In this document: positions 53,701 to 60,821 of the stretch, piece after piece
Numbering within the stretch: position 1 is the stretch's first letter
How the letters are laid out: each line of letters starts with the position of its first letter
Source: Oscillospiraceae bacterium
GTDB lineage: Bacteria > Bacillota_A > Clostridia > Oscillospirales > Ruminococcaceae
Reading direction: 5' to 3'
Length of the DNA: 64,000 nucleotides
Assembly: GCA_017523995.1 (NCBI GenBank)
Contig: JAFWUX010000097.1
Span: forward strand, 1 to 64,000
Made by a program: the position numbers and the translations under genes
Notes under the pieces: model-generated
Told to the model about the DNA's origin: nothing
Databases searched by the model: none
The model's input: the letters and a program-made list of their open reading frames with translations, nothing else

Positions 53701-53940
53701 CTTCTTGATGATCTCGGTCAGACGCGCCACATTGAGCGGTTCAATGTAGGTGACGTCTGCAACGTCCGGGTCGGTCATAATCGTTGCAGGGTTGGAGTTG
53801 ACCAGCACGATCTCATAACCGAGCTTGCGCAGCGCCTTGCATGCCTGCGTACCGGAGTAGTCGAATTCGCAGGCCTGTCCGATGATAATCGGGCCGGAGC
53901 CGATAATCATAACTTTGTTGATATCGTTTCTTTTTGGCAT
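50713..53940 (-). CDS. carB: Carbamoyl-phosphate synthase large subunit
   Basis: A 1,075-residue CarB that makes carbamoyl phosphate for pyrimidines and arginine. Two homologous halves each carry a pre-ATP-grasp and an ATP-grasp domain: N-half [20 protein letters not shown] and [16 protein letters not shown]; C-half [20 protein letters not shown] and [16 protein letters not shown]. The last ~130 residues form the allosteric MGS-like domain ([40 protein letters not shown]). The small subunit carA is not in the window, so it is encoded elsewhere. GAGGTG lies upstream of ATG and a promoter at 53968-53997. Confidence 0.96.
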   Translation of the reverse strand: [1075 protein letters not shown]

Positions 53941-54221
53941 AATGCAAACACCTCACTTCAACTAGATATTATATCATAAGTACCGCCCTGATTGCAAGTG
54001 TTTTTTCGGATTTTTCCAAATTTCACAAATGCGTCGATTTTTTCGCGGCACAGCGCGATTGTTTAGGCAGTTTGCCGTTATTCCGGGGGATGAGAAATTA
54101 GAAATGAGAAATGAGAAATTGCGGTGTGCGCTGCGCGAATCTGAAATATAGTGAGGAGATAGGAGTGAGGAGATAGGAGTGAGGAGTGAGGAGATGCGGT
54201 GTGTGCTTCGCACACGGTTAA
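53941..54221. repeat. Purine-rich tandem repeats with hairpin tails
   Basis: 54086-54119 is a tandem of GAGAAATTA/GAGAAATGA units ending in TTGCGGTGTGCGCTGCGCG. 54153-54195 is a tandem of GTGAGGAGATAGGA/GTGAGGA units ending in TGCGGTGTGTGCTTCGCACA. Related arrays lie at 17534-17566 (reverse) and 57421-57470. Confidence 0.6.
53968..53997 (-). promoter_or_regulatory. Promoter of carB
   Basis: Minus strand: TTGCAA (53992-53997), 18-base spacer, TATAAT (53968-53973). Confidence 0.65.
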
Positions 54222-54262
54222 AAAAGCCGCTGAACGGAAGGATGCTCCGTCCAGCGGCTTTT
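54222..54262 (-). terminator. Terminator after the dockerin solute-binding protein
   Basis: AAAAGCCGCTGAACGGA (54222-54238) pairs with TCCGTCCAGCGGCTTTT (54246-54262) with one mismatch. Confidence 0.8.
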
Positions 54263-54278
54263 ATTATAGATTGATTGC

Positions 54279-55949
54279 TTAATTCTGCGTTCTGTGCTTG
54301 ATCTGCGGATAATCGCTGCATGCGTTGTCGAGCTGTGTCAGGACGTAATCCGCATCGTAGTCTGTGGCTTCTGCAAAGTCTTTCGCAAGGTACATGAATC
54401 CGTCATTCAGCTCGTAGTCAAGCTGTGTCTTTGCATAGCGCGTATCAGCGGCTGCTGCATTCTGATCAAGAATGCCGTACTGCGACTGACCGCCGAGCAT
54501 CGGATTCTTGTAGCCGTCCTTTTCAATCTTCCTGTTGACATTTGCATTGCTGGAGAAGATGCCTCTTGCCTTTGCAAACTCCGCAGCCTTGTTTTCATCG
54601 AAGATGTATGTATCGAGGAATTTGCGCGCGAGCGAGCCGTTATCGGCAGACTTCGGTACAAAGAGGAAGTTGCTGTCCGGTGCAACCCATGCCGCCGGAC
54701 CCTGTGTGACTCTGAACTGACCGTAGCTCTCGCGCTTTTCCGTCTCAGAGGAATACTCGATTGCGTTGAGCGTGCCGAACGGCTTGAGTTCCCATGCGCT
54801 CATAAATGTGCCGAGTGCATGTGCGACTTCACGGGAGATGTTCTCCTTGTCATTTCCCTGGAACATCCCTGTCCACGAATCAAGATACCAGTCATCGTTG
54901 TCATAGCGTTCGGCGTGCATGGTCATATAGCCCTTCTGGCTGTAGAGTCTGAGCCGGTTGAGGAAATCCGTCTCCTCCTGACCGAACTGGAGCATGCTCT
55001 GCTCATCGAGCCACGGGGTTCTGCGCAGCGACGGAAATACTTTTGCGAAATCGCCGACCCATGCTGTGATTTTGCACTTGTTGCCGGAAAGCTCCGCGAG
55101 CTTTGCCGCAGTCTGATCGAAGGTCTCCCAGTCCTTGACGAATTCCTGCATTTCAGCCGGCGTTTCGGCACCGAGATACAGCTTTGCGAGATCGGCGCGG
55201 TAGACATAGCAGCCGGGCTCGGTGTACCACGAAATGCCCGTCGGGACATCATTGAGACCTGCGCCCGCTGTCATGACAGCGTTGTAGATCGGCTCAAAAT
55301 CCGCATCCTTGAAGCCGAGATCGCTCAGCGGCAGGGATTTTTCGCTGTTCGCGGTATAGTTGTTGAGTGTGTGTCCGGTGACGATGCAGAGGTCAGCGTC
55401 ACCGCCGGATTTCAGGTAGGTTTCGAGATCTTCCGCCTTGCCGGTATCCGTGATATCACCGATCGACTTGTATTCCACCAGATCGGTATACTGCGGATAC
55501 TTTGCGACGAAATCTTCAACCATTTCCATCGGCTCCGTGAGCTCGCCCCAGCCGACGATTGTCAGCTTTTCACCGGTATTGGGCACCTTCATATCGCTGT
55601 ATGCCGGACTCAGAAAGTCTGCCCATGTTCTTTTCGTATTCTTGAGGCCGGTTGCGCAGTAATAAATCAGGATCGTCTGTGCATCTGCGACGTCAAGCTT
55701 GGTGTCCTTGTTGATATCCGCTGCGGATTTCTGCTCTGCGGTCAGCGAGGATTTCTTTCCGGCCATGCTTCTGCTGTATTCGCCGAGTGCGAGCTGTGCA
55801 TCCGCGACATTGACCGCGCCGTCGCCGTTGACGTCACCGCGCGTATAGACTGCCGGTTCCGCGGCGGATGCGGAGACTGCACCGAACGCCGTGACAGCGG
55901 TCAGCAGTGCGAGGACTGAGCTGAGTGTTTTTCTTGCTCCCTGTTTCAT
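54279..55949 (-). CDS. Extracellular solute-binding-like protein with N-terminal dockerin
   Basis: A 556-residue exported protein. Signal peptide (1-30, ending AVSASA); a dockerin at about 36-104 with two calcium loops (DVNGDGAVNVADAQLALGEY and DINKDTKLDVADAQTILIYY); then a domain of about 440 residues with the fold pattern of family 1 ABC sugar-binding proteins (GEKLTIVGWGELTEPMEMVE, ADLCIVTGHTLNN, WAPDSNFLFVPKSA-like VAPDSNFLFVPKSADNGSLA, then ARKFLDTYIFDENKAAEFAK). There is no lipobox cysteine, so the protein is not tied to the membrane. A solute-binding protein carried on a cellulosome instead of beside a permease is unusual. No permease gene is adjacent. AAAGGG precedes ATG 55949; promoter at 56013. 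Confidence 0.78.
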   Translation of the reverse strand: MKQGARKTLSSVLALLTAVTAFGAVSASAAEPAVYTRGDVNGDGAVNVADAQLALGEYSRSMAGKKSSLTAEQKSAADINKDTKLDVADAQTILIYYCATGLKNTKRTWADFLSPAYSDMKVPNTGEKLTIVGWGELTEPMEMVEDFVAKYPQYTDLVEYKSIGDITDTGKAEDLETYLKSGGDADLCIVTGHTLNNYTANSEKSLPLSDLGFKDADFEPIYNAVMTAGAGLNDVPTGISWYTEPGCYVYRADLAKLYLGAETPAEMQEFVKDWETFDQTAAKLAELSGNKCKITAWVGDFAKVFPSLRRTPWLDEQSMLQFGQEETDFLNRLRLYSQKGYMTMHAERYDNDDWYLDSWTGMFQGNDKENISREVAHALGTFMSAWELKPFGTLNAIEYSSETEKRESYGQFRVTQGPAAWVAPDSNFLFVPKSADNGSLARKFLDTYIFDENKAAEFAKARGIFSSNANVNRKIEKDGYKNPMLGGQSQYGILDQNAAAADTRYAKTQLDYELNDGFMYLAKDFAEATDYDADYVLTQLDNACSDYPQIKHRTQN

Positions 55950-56012
55950 GTTTGAAAACCCTTTCTGCAATAAATTAAAATGTCAAACCATGTCTGCTGC
56001 ATGATTTGGGAT

Positions 56013-56041
56013 ATTATAGCATGAATCATGCAAAAATGCAA
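56013..56041 (-). promoter_or_regulatory. Promoter of the dockerin solute-binding protein
   Basis: Minus strand: TTGCAT (56036-56041), 17-base spacer, TATAAT (56013-56018). Confidence 0.75.
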
Positions 56042-56133
56042 TAAGGAGTATTGTGATTTGTATATTCCGGATATTTCTATACATATACCGGCGGAAATAT
56101 GGACAGGTTGCCTAATTTGCGCCTGAAAAACGG

Positions 56134-56167
56134 AACAAGCCGTTCCGGTCGGTCGAAGCGGCTTGTT
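56134..56167 (-). terminator. Terminator after the flavodoxin-like gene
   Basis: AACAAGCCG (56134-56142) pairs with CGGCTTGTT (56159-56167). Confidence 0.7.
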
Positions 56168-56183
56168 TGTTGCATTGTATTCA

Positions 56184-57128
56184 TCAGATGCCCGGAAACT
56201 TGATCGCCTTATACTTTTCGAGCTTTGCGGCAACGGTTTCGCGCTTCTGCGGATCCATGAAGAAGCCGCCCTGCGTATCCGCGATTTCGTCGCAGTGGAC
56301 GCCGCGTCCCTCCTCAGAGGTTCTGTCGCGCTCGAGACCGTTTGCGGCAATGACAAACTTCCATTTGCCGTCATCGGTTTTGACGAGGTCGCCGCCTGCG
56401 CCGCAGACTGCGCACTCGATCGGATACTGAAGTCCTCTCCACTGCGGCTCACCGAGGCAGAGACAGTTGCTGTGGCAGTTCGGGCACCAGCCGGCTTCCG
56501 GCTCGCCCAGCCAGCCGCGCTCGGCAGCAGGGGTGTTCAGGGACTTCATGATGTTGGCACCGATCTCTCTTGCACGCGCGAGCTTCTCCTCGTGCAGCAG
56601 AACCTGTGCCGGAGCAGGCACCATCGTCGCCATATACATATCTATAATCTTGAAGCTGTTTGAGAACGTCGAAGCCTGCATGCATTCGAGCGCCATCGAC
56701 TGCCACGAACGGGTGGAGCCGCCGACTGCAATCAGTGCGCCGATTCTGTCGCGGGATTTGATCGCGCCGATCTTGGTCAGGAACGCAGTCTCGTAAGCGA
56801 GGTTGCGGTGCATGAACTTGAGAAACAGCGAGGAGGGCATCAGCGCGTAGGTCGGTGCCGAGAAGATGACTGCATCCTGATCGAGCAGCACTTCCATGAT
56901 CTTTTTCTTGTCGTCCTTGTCATCGAGGGAACATCCGGTGTGCTTGCCCATCGACATGCCCATTGTGCAGGCGGTACATCCTGTACAGTCGAGCAGCTCA
57001 TAATCCTTGAGGTTGATCATTGTGACCTCTGCGCCCTGCTCCTGACATACGAGCAGCGCCTCTTTCAGCAAAATCTCGCAATTGCTGTCTTTTCTGCCGG
57101 CGGTAACGCCCATAACCTTGAAACTCAT
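56184..57128 (-). CDS. Flavodoxin-fold NAD(P)H-dependent FMN oxidoreductase
   Basis: A 314-residue protein. The first ~190 residues are the flavodoxin-like fold of WrbA/iron-sulfur flavoproteins: MGVTAGRKDSNCEILLKEAL binds the FMN phosphate, LDCTGCTACTMGMSMGKHTG is a cysteine cluster, and DAVIFSAPTYALMPSS and GALIAVGGSTRSWQSMALEC line the flavin. The C-terminal ~100 residues hold a second cysteine set (WCPNCHSNCLCLG and ECAVCGAGGDLV) that resembles a zinc ribbon. The cysteine cluster fits a redox-active flavoprotein of anaerobes; substrate unknown. GGAG lies 6 bases before ATG. Confidence 0.8.
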   Translation of the reverse strand: MSFKVMGVTAGRKDSNCEILLKEALLVCQEQGAEVTMINLKDYELLDCTGCTACTMGMSMGKHTGCSLDDKDDKKKIMEVLLDQDAVIFSAPTYALMPSSLFLKFMHRNLAYETAFLTKIGAIKSRDRIGALIAVGGSTRSWQSMALECMQASTFSNSFKIIDMYMATMVPAPAQVLLHEEKLARAREIGANIMKSLNTPAAERGWLGEPEAGWCPNCHSNCLCLGEPQWRGLQYPIECAVCGAGGDLVKTDDGKWKFVIAANGLERDRTSEEGRGVHCDEIADTQGGFFMDPQKRETVAAKLEKYKAIKFPGI

Positions 57129-57188
57129 AACATTCTCCTTTTTTCAGACAAAATTGATCGCATGACAAGATGTCAAATACGTTCTACT

Positions 57189-57217
57189 ATTATACATCTG
57201 CATGTGCAGGATTGCAA
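57189..57217 (-). promoter_or_regulatory. Promoter of the flavodoxin-like gene
   Basis: Minus strand: TTGCAA (57212-57217), 17-base spacer, TATAAT (57189-57194). Confidence 0.7.
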
Positions 57218-57328
57218 GAGAGTTTTTGCGGATTCGCTGCCGGATTTCTCATCCGTTGCGTTTTGTTCGCCGGAATCCGCCGCACGGCGCGGAAAATCAG
57301 ACAGCAGAAAATATTTTTGCAAAACCCC

Positions 57329-57357
57329 TTGACAAAATGTATATACAATGTTATAAT
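57329..57357 (+). promoter_or_regulatory. Promoter of the GntR-ABC transporter operon
   Basis: TTGACA (57329-57334), 17-base spacer, TATAAT (57352-57357). The spacer itself contains TGTATATACA, a half-match to the operator. Confidence 0.85.
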
Positions 57358-57383
57358 GTGTATATCGAATATACACATTATAA
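57351..57383. promoter_or_regulatory. Operator of the GntR regulator (perfect palindrome)
   Basis: TTATAATGTGTATAT (57351-57365) and ATATACACATTATAA (57369-57383) are perfect inverse complements around CGA, covering the -10 and the transcription start. It is a very likely binding site of the GntR protein encoded downstream, giving autoregulation. Confidence 0.78.
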
Positions 57384-57568
57384 CCGTACAGCACAATCCG
57401 GACACTGCGCTGCACGGGGATTAGAAATTAGAAACGAGAAATTAGAAATTGCGGTAGTCTGCTTTGCGGACGATTCAGAATCCATCATATTTTTGCCTGC
57501 AAAAATATGATACCGAATTTTCTCATTTCAAATTTCTCATTTCACATTTCGTAAGGAGTACTCTGACT
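57384..57568. repeat. Leader with purine/pyrimidine tandem repeats
   Basis: 57421-57446 is a tandem of TTAGAAA/GAGAAA units followed by TTGCGGTAGTCTGCTTTGCG; 57524-57550 is a TTTCTCA/TTTCAAA tandem of opposite polarity, so the leader can fold on itself. The GntR ribosome site AAGGAG follows at 57553. Confidence 0.5.
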
Positions 57569-57949
57569 ATGGATATCATTATCAGCAACGCATCTGGTGA
57601 GCCGATCTATACGCAGATCGTCCGTCAGATCAAAACCATGATCCTTGAAGGGACGCTGAAGGAGGGCGACGCGCTGCCCTCGATGCGCAATCTTGCCATG
57701 CAGCTCCGCATCAGCGTCATTACAACAAAGCGCGCCTATGAGGAGCTCGAGCGCGACGGCTTCATCGAATCCTATACGGGCAAGGGCAGCTTTGTCAGGG
57801 CGCAGAACAAAGAGCTTTACCGCGAGGAGCAGCTCAAGGCAATCGAAGGGCTGCTGACGGACGCCGCCGACAAGGCGAAGCGCTGCGGCATCCCGCTCGC
57901 GGAACTGCAGGAGATACTTGAAATTGTATACGGAGGTTCAGAATCATGA
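57569..57949 (+). CDS. GntR-family transcriptional regulator (YtrA-like)
   Basis: A 126-residue regulator: winged helix-turn-helix (about 8-75; EPIYTQIVRQIKTMILEGTL, GDALPSMRNLAMQLRISVIT, YEELERDGFIESYTGKGSFV) and only a short helical tail (about 80-120), the size of the YtrA subfamily that controls ABC transporters. The palindrome at 57351-57383 is its probable operator. Its stop overlaps the ATG of the ATPase gene (ATGA, 57946-57949). ATG 57569 with AAGGAG upstream is preferred over ATG 57464, which lies among tandem repeats. Confidence 0.9.
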   Translation: MDIIISNASGEPIYTQIVRQIKTMILEGTLKEGDALPSMRNLAMQLRISVITTKRAYEELERDGFIESYTGKGSFVRAQNKELYREEQLKAIEGLLTDAADKAKRCGIPLAELQEILEIVYGGSES

Positions 57950-58827
57950 ATGACTATGCAAATGCAATCGAAATCAAAAACCTCACAAAGAAATATGACG
58001 GCTTTACCCTCGATTCCATCAGCTTTGATGTGCCGCGCGGCAGCATTATGGGCTTTATCGGGCAGAACGGCGCCGGAAAAACCACAACGATCCGCAGTCT
58101 GCTGAATATTATTCCGATCAACGCGGGGACAATCAACCTGCTCGGCATGGATCATATCAAGCATGAGCAGGAAATCAAGGAGCGCCTTGCGGTTGTCTTT
58201 GACGAGCTGCCGTTCCACGATCTGTTCAACGCAAAGGAAATGGGGCGCATCTTCAAAGGGCTCTATGAAAAGTGGAATGACAAGGTTTACGCGGATTATC
58301 TCGAGCGCTTTGAACTGCCGCAGAAAAAGAAGATCGGGCAGTTTTCCAAGGGCATGAAGATGAAGCTGCAGATTGCCTGCGCGCTCTCACATGATGCCGA
58401 GCTGCTCGTCATGGACGAAGCCACCACAGGTCTCGATCCGGTTGTGCGCTCGGAGATTCTCGATATCTTCCTTGAATATCTGCAGGACGAGAACCACAGC
58501 ATTCTGATGTCCTCGCATATCACCTCTGACCTCGAAAAGATCGCGGACAGCGTGACCTTCATCGACCGCGGAAAGATTCTCGTCACCGGCTATAAGGATG
58601 ATGTACTGGAGCAGCACGGCATCCTCAAATGTACAAAGGCGGAGTTCAGGGACGTCGATCCGGAGGATTATGTCAGTGCGCGCGTCTCGGATTTCGGCGC
58701 GGATGTCATGGTCTCGGACAGAGCGGCAGCGGCGCGCAAATATGAGGGGCTGCTGCTCGAGCCGACAACGCTTGAGGATATCATGGTCTATTATGTCCAC
58801 AGAACCATGAAGGAATGGACATCCTGA
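57946..58827 (+). CDS. ABC transporter ATP-binding protein
   Basis: A 293-residue ATPase with Walker A GQNGAGKT (40-47), signature FSKGMKMKLQIACALS (about 132-147), Walker B LLVMDEATTGLD (about 153-164) and the switch histidine in SSHITSD. The last ~75 residues form an extra C-terminal domain as in YtrB/CcmA-type exporters. It should energise the two permeases encoded downstream. Substrate unknown: antibiotic, peptide or lipid export are the usual options in this group. Confidence 0.92.
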   Translation: MNDYANAIEIKNLTKKYDGFTLDSISFDVPRGSIMGFIGQNGAGKTTTIRSLLNIIPINAGTINLLGMDHIKHEQEIKERLAVVFDELPFHDLFNAKEMGRIFKGLYEKWNDKVYADYLERFELPQKKKIGQFSKGMKMKLQIACALSHDAELLVMDEATTGLDPVVRSEILDIFLEYLQDENHSILMSSHITSDLEKIADSVTFIDRGKILVTGYKDDVLEQHGILKCTKAEFRDVDPEDYVSARVSDFGADVMVSDRAAAARKYEGLLLEPTTLEDIMVYYVHRTMKEWTS

Positions 58828-59127
58828 ACGGGAACACGGCGAAGCCGAAATAAAAGTTTTGGTCGAGCTTTTACAAAAGCTCGCAGGTTTCCAAAGGGCG
58901 GCGCCCTTTGGTCGCTGTCCGCAGACAGCGAAATTCCCTTACGAAAGGAGCTCCGCAGGGGGTGAATCCGATAAAACGATCCGGTGGATCGTTTTTCGGA
59001 GAGGGGAGCCCTGCGATAGAGGGCTCCCCTAAGTGAATTGCAAGGCAATTCACAGACTGCTGCCGTTGTATATTTTGTTCGCATCGGGCGCCCCCGCGGA
59101 CATTTCTGAAAGACTGAGGTGAATCAT
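58828..59127. repeat. Intergenic array of short hairpins (mosaic repeat, copy 6)
   Basis: Successive perfect hairpins: CGAGCTTTT/AAAAGCTCG (58864-58883), CCAAAGGGC/GCCCTTTGG (58891-58911), GCTGTC/GACAGC (58914-58929), AAAACGATCC/GGATCGTTTT (around 58972-58995), AGGGGAGCCCT/AGGGCTCCCCT (59002-59030), TGAATTGC/GCAATTCA (around 59034-59053). The first module and GGAGCCCTGCGATAGAG also occur at 23095-23190. It splits the transporter operon and may lower downstream expression. Confidence 0.65.
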
Positions 59128-60015
59128 ATGAACGAACAAAAAACAATTCGCGCTGCGCAGCCGCGTCCGGCAGGGGCGGCAATCAAAGCGCTTGCATGGC
59201 GCGAATGGCGCCTCGTGCGCAAGGAATATTTTTCCGCAATGAGCATCTTTATCGTGCTGACTGCCCTTTTCTGGCTGATCCGCCTGAGCATGTCGGTCGG
59301 CAATCTTGCACCGGTATTTGAGGGATCGGAGATGCTGGGAGAATTCAACGCGATCATTTACTACGCTTCGATCTCTCTGGTCGGCTGCGGTGCGGCAGCC
59401 AGCGGAATGAATACGGCGGCGCTGCCGGATATTCAGGCAAACTGGCTTCCGTATTCCTTTGCACTCCCGATCACGCCCCGTATGCGCGCGACCGGAATCT
59501 ATATCGTAAAGACCAGCAGGATGCTGATCGGATTCCTGTTTGCAATTCTGAATGCATTTGTGACTGCGAAAATCACAGGCATGACGTTTTCCGCACATAC
59601 CGTCTGGTTCATGGCGGCGTTCTCTGCGGTTTTCCTGCTCTATGATACGCTGATGACATTCTTTGCGACAAAAGCGCGTACAGCCAAAGGAATGGAATGG
59701 GCAACGTTCAAGGCTATGGCTGTTGTTGTTGTACCGGTGATTATCATCGGTCTCTATAACTTTATCACCGATCCGAATGCAGATGATGTTGCACCGATTG
59801 ATGAGTCGATCGAAAAAGCCCGGACGCTTTTCCTCGCGCATGAATCCGTGATCAGACCGGTCACGGTGCTCGTACTGATCGGCTGCCTGCTGCTTGGCTG
59901 GTTTTTGACCGTGCGGCACTACAAAATGTACGGCGATGTCAACGAACGCGAAAAAGCGCAGAAAAAGCAGCCGTTTACGCTGTTCAAAATGCAGAAGGAC
60001 GGTGAAGCATCATGA
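59128..60015 (+). CDS. ABC-2 type permease subunit
   Basis: A 295-residue membrane protein with about six helices (around 38-55, 75-95, 125-150, 155-180, 195-215, 245-270), preceded by a cytoplasmic N-terminal helix (RAAQPRPAGAAIKALAWREW). The WRLVRKEYFSAMSIFIVLTA start is typical of ABC-2 permeases. GAGGTG lies 6 bases before ATG 59128; a GTG at 59119 overlaps that site. It overlaps the next gene by ATGA. Confidence 0.82.
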   Translation: MNEQKTIRAAQPRPAGAAIKALAWREWRLVRKEYFSAMSIFIVLTALFWLIRLSMSVGNLAPVFEGSEMLGEFNAIIYYASISLVGCGAAASGMNTAALPDIQANWLPYSFALPITPRMRATGIYIVKTSRMLIGFLFAILNAFVTAKITGMTFSAHTVWFMAAFSAVFLLYDTLMTFFATKARTAKGMEWATFKAMAVVVVPVIIIGLYNFITDPNADDVAPIDESIEKARTLFLAHESVIRPVTVLVLIGCLLLGWFLTVRHYKMYGDVNEREKAQKKQPFTLFKMQKDGEAS

Positions 60016-60821
60016 CAGGTTTGGTTTTCAAAGAGCTTCGGATGAACAGGGGCAACCTGATTGTGCTCGTACTCATGGGACCGGGCATGTTGCTGTTTTG
60101 GCTTGGGTTAGCGTGGATGATGACATTAACCGGTGAGGCGGAAATGGCTGAGATGATCGGCAGCTTCAACAGCGCGGACGGTCAGTCGCCGCTGCTTTAT
60201 CTGATGTGTGCCTTTACACCGTTCTTTGCAACCGGTCTGCAGGCCTTTCTGAATATCTCGCAGGATGAGGTCAAGAAATGGGCGTATTTTACCGCATCGC
60301 ATCCGAAGGGCATCAGGGGCGCGATCTACGCCAAGTATGTCATGACATTTCTCATGCTCATGGTTGCCTATGTCTCCGCGACGCTCACGGCAGAGCTTGT
60401 GATCCTTGCGGATCATCTGCTTGTCGGCACGGAGAATGAGCAGCTCATGATCAATCTGCAGATTACGAATCTTTTGATCAACGGCATGTTTTTCTTTGAG
60501 CTTTTCAAGATGATGATTGATTTTCCGTTTACATTTCGCTTCGGACACAAGAACGGCGAGCATATGAAAGTTCTGACATTCGGTGTCCTTGTGCTCGGCG
60601 GTCTGATTTATCTGCTGTTCGGACCGCTCCCGGGCGGCGAAAGCGGCGATCCGTTTGTCACGATCTATGACTGGTGCGTGTCCTTTGCAGAAGGCACGCT
60701 GAAGCACAATGTTTACCTGATTCTCGGCGTGATGCTCTGGATCGCGATCATCGGGTATTATGTATCCTATAAAATCTCCTGCAGGGTCTATATGAAAGGA
60801 GTGGAGCAGTATGCAAAATAA
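60012..60821 (+). CDS. ABC-2 type permease subunit (second)
   Basis: A 269-residue membrane protein with six predicted helices. It begins MTGLVFKELRMNRGNLIVLV, the usual KEL/R-rich coupling helix of ABC-2 permeases. The motif LQAFLNISQDEVKKWAYFTA (about 76-95), with a cytoplasmic acidic-basic turn, resembles the ABC-2 fold of YtrC/BcrB-type subunits. It would pair with the preceding permease as a heterodimer and ends 11 bases inside the next gene. Confidence 0.8.
   Translation: MTGLVFKELRMNRGNLIVLVLMGPGMLLFWLGLAWMMTLTGEAEMAEMIGSFNSADGQSPLLYLMCAFTPFFATGLQAFLNISQDEVKKWAYFTASHPKGIRGAIYAKYVMTFLMLMVAYVSATLTAELVILADHLLVGTENEQLMINLQITNLLINGMFFFELFKMMIDFPFTFRFGHKNGEHMKVLTFGVLVLGGLIYLLFGPLPGGESGDPFVTIYDWCVSFAEGTLKHNVYLILGVMLWIAIIGYYVSYKISCRVYMKGVEQYAK

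Noticed and set aside
50704..53979. A 1,091-codon open frame on the plus strand
   Set aside because: It mirrors carB, which is unmistakable; the antisense product has no recognisable motif or ribosome site.
59050..59919. A 289-codon minus-strand frame over the permease gene
   Set aside because: His/Arg/Asp-rich antisense text opposite a clear ABC-2 permease.
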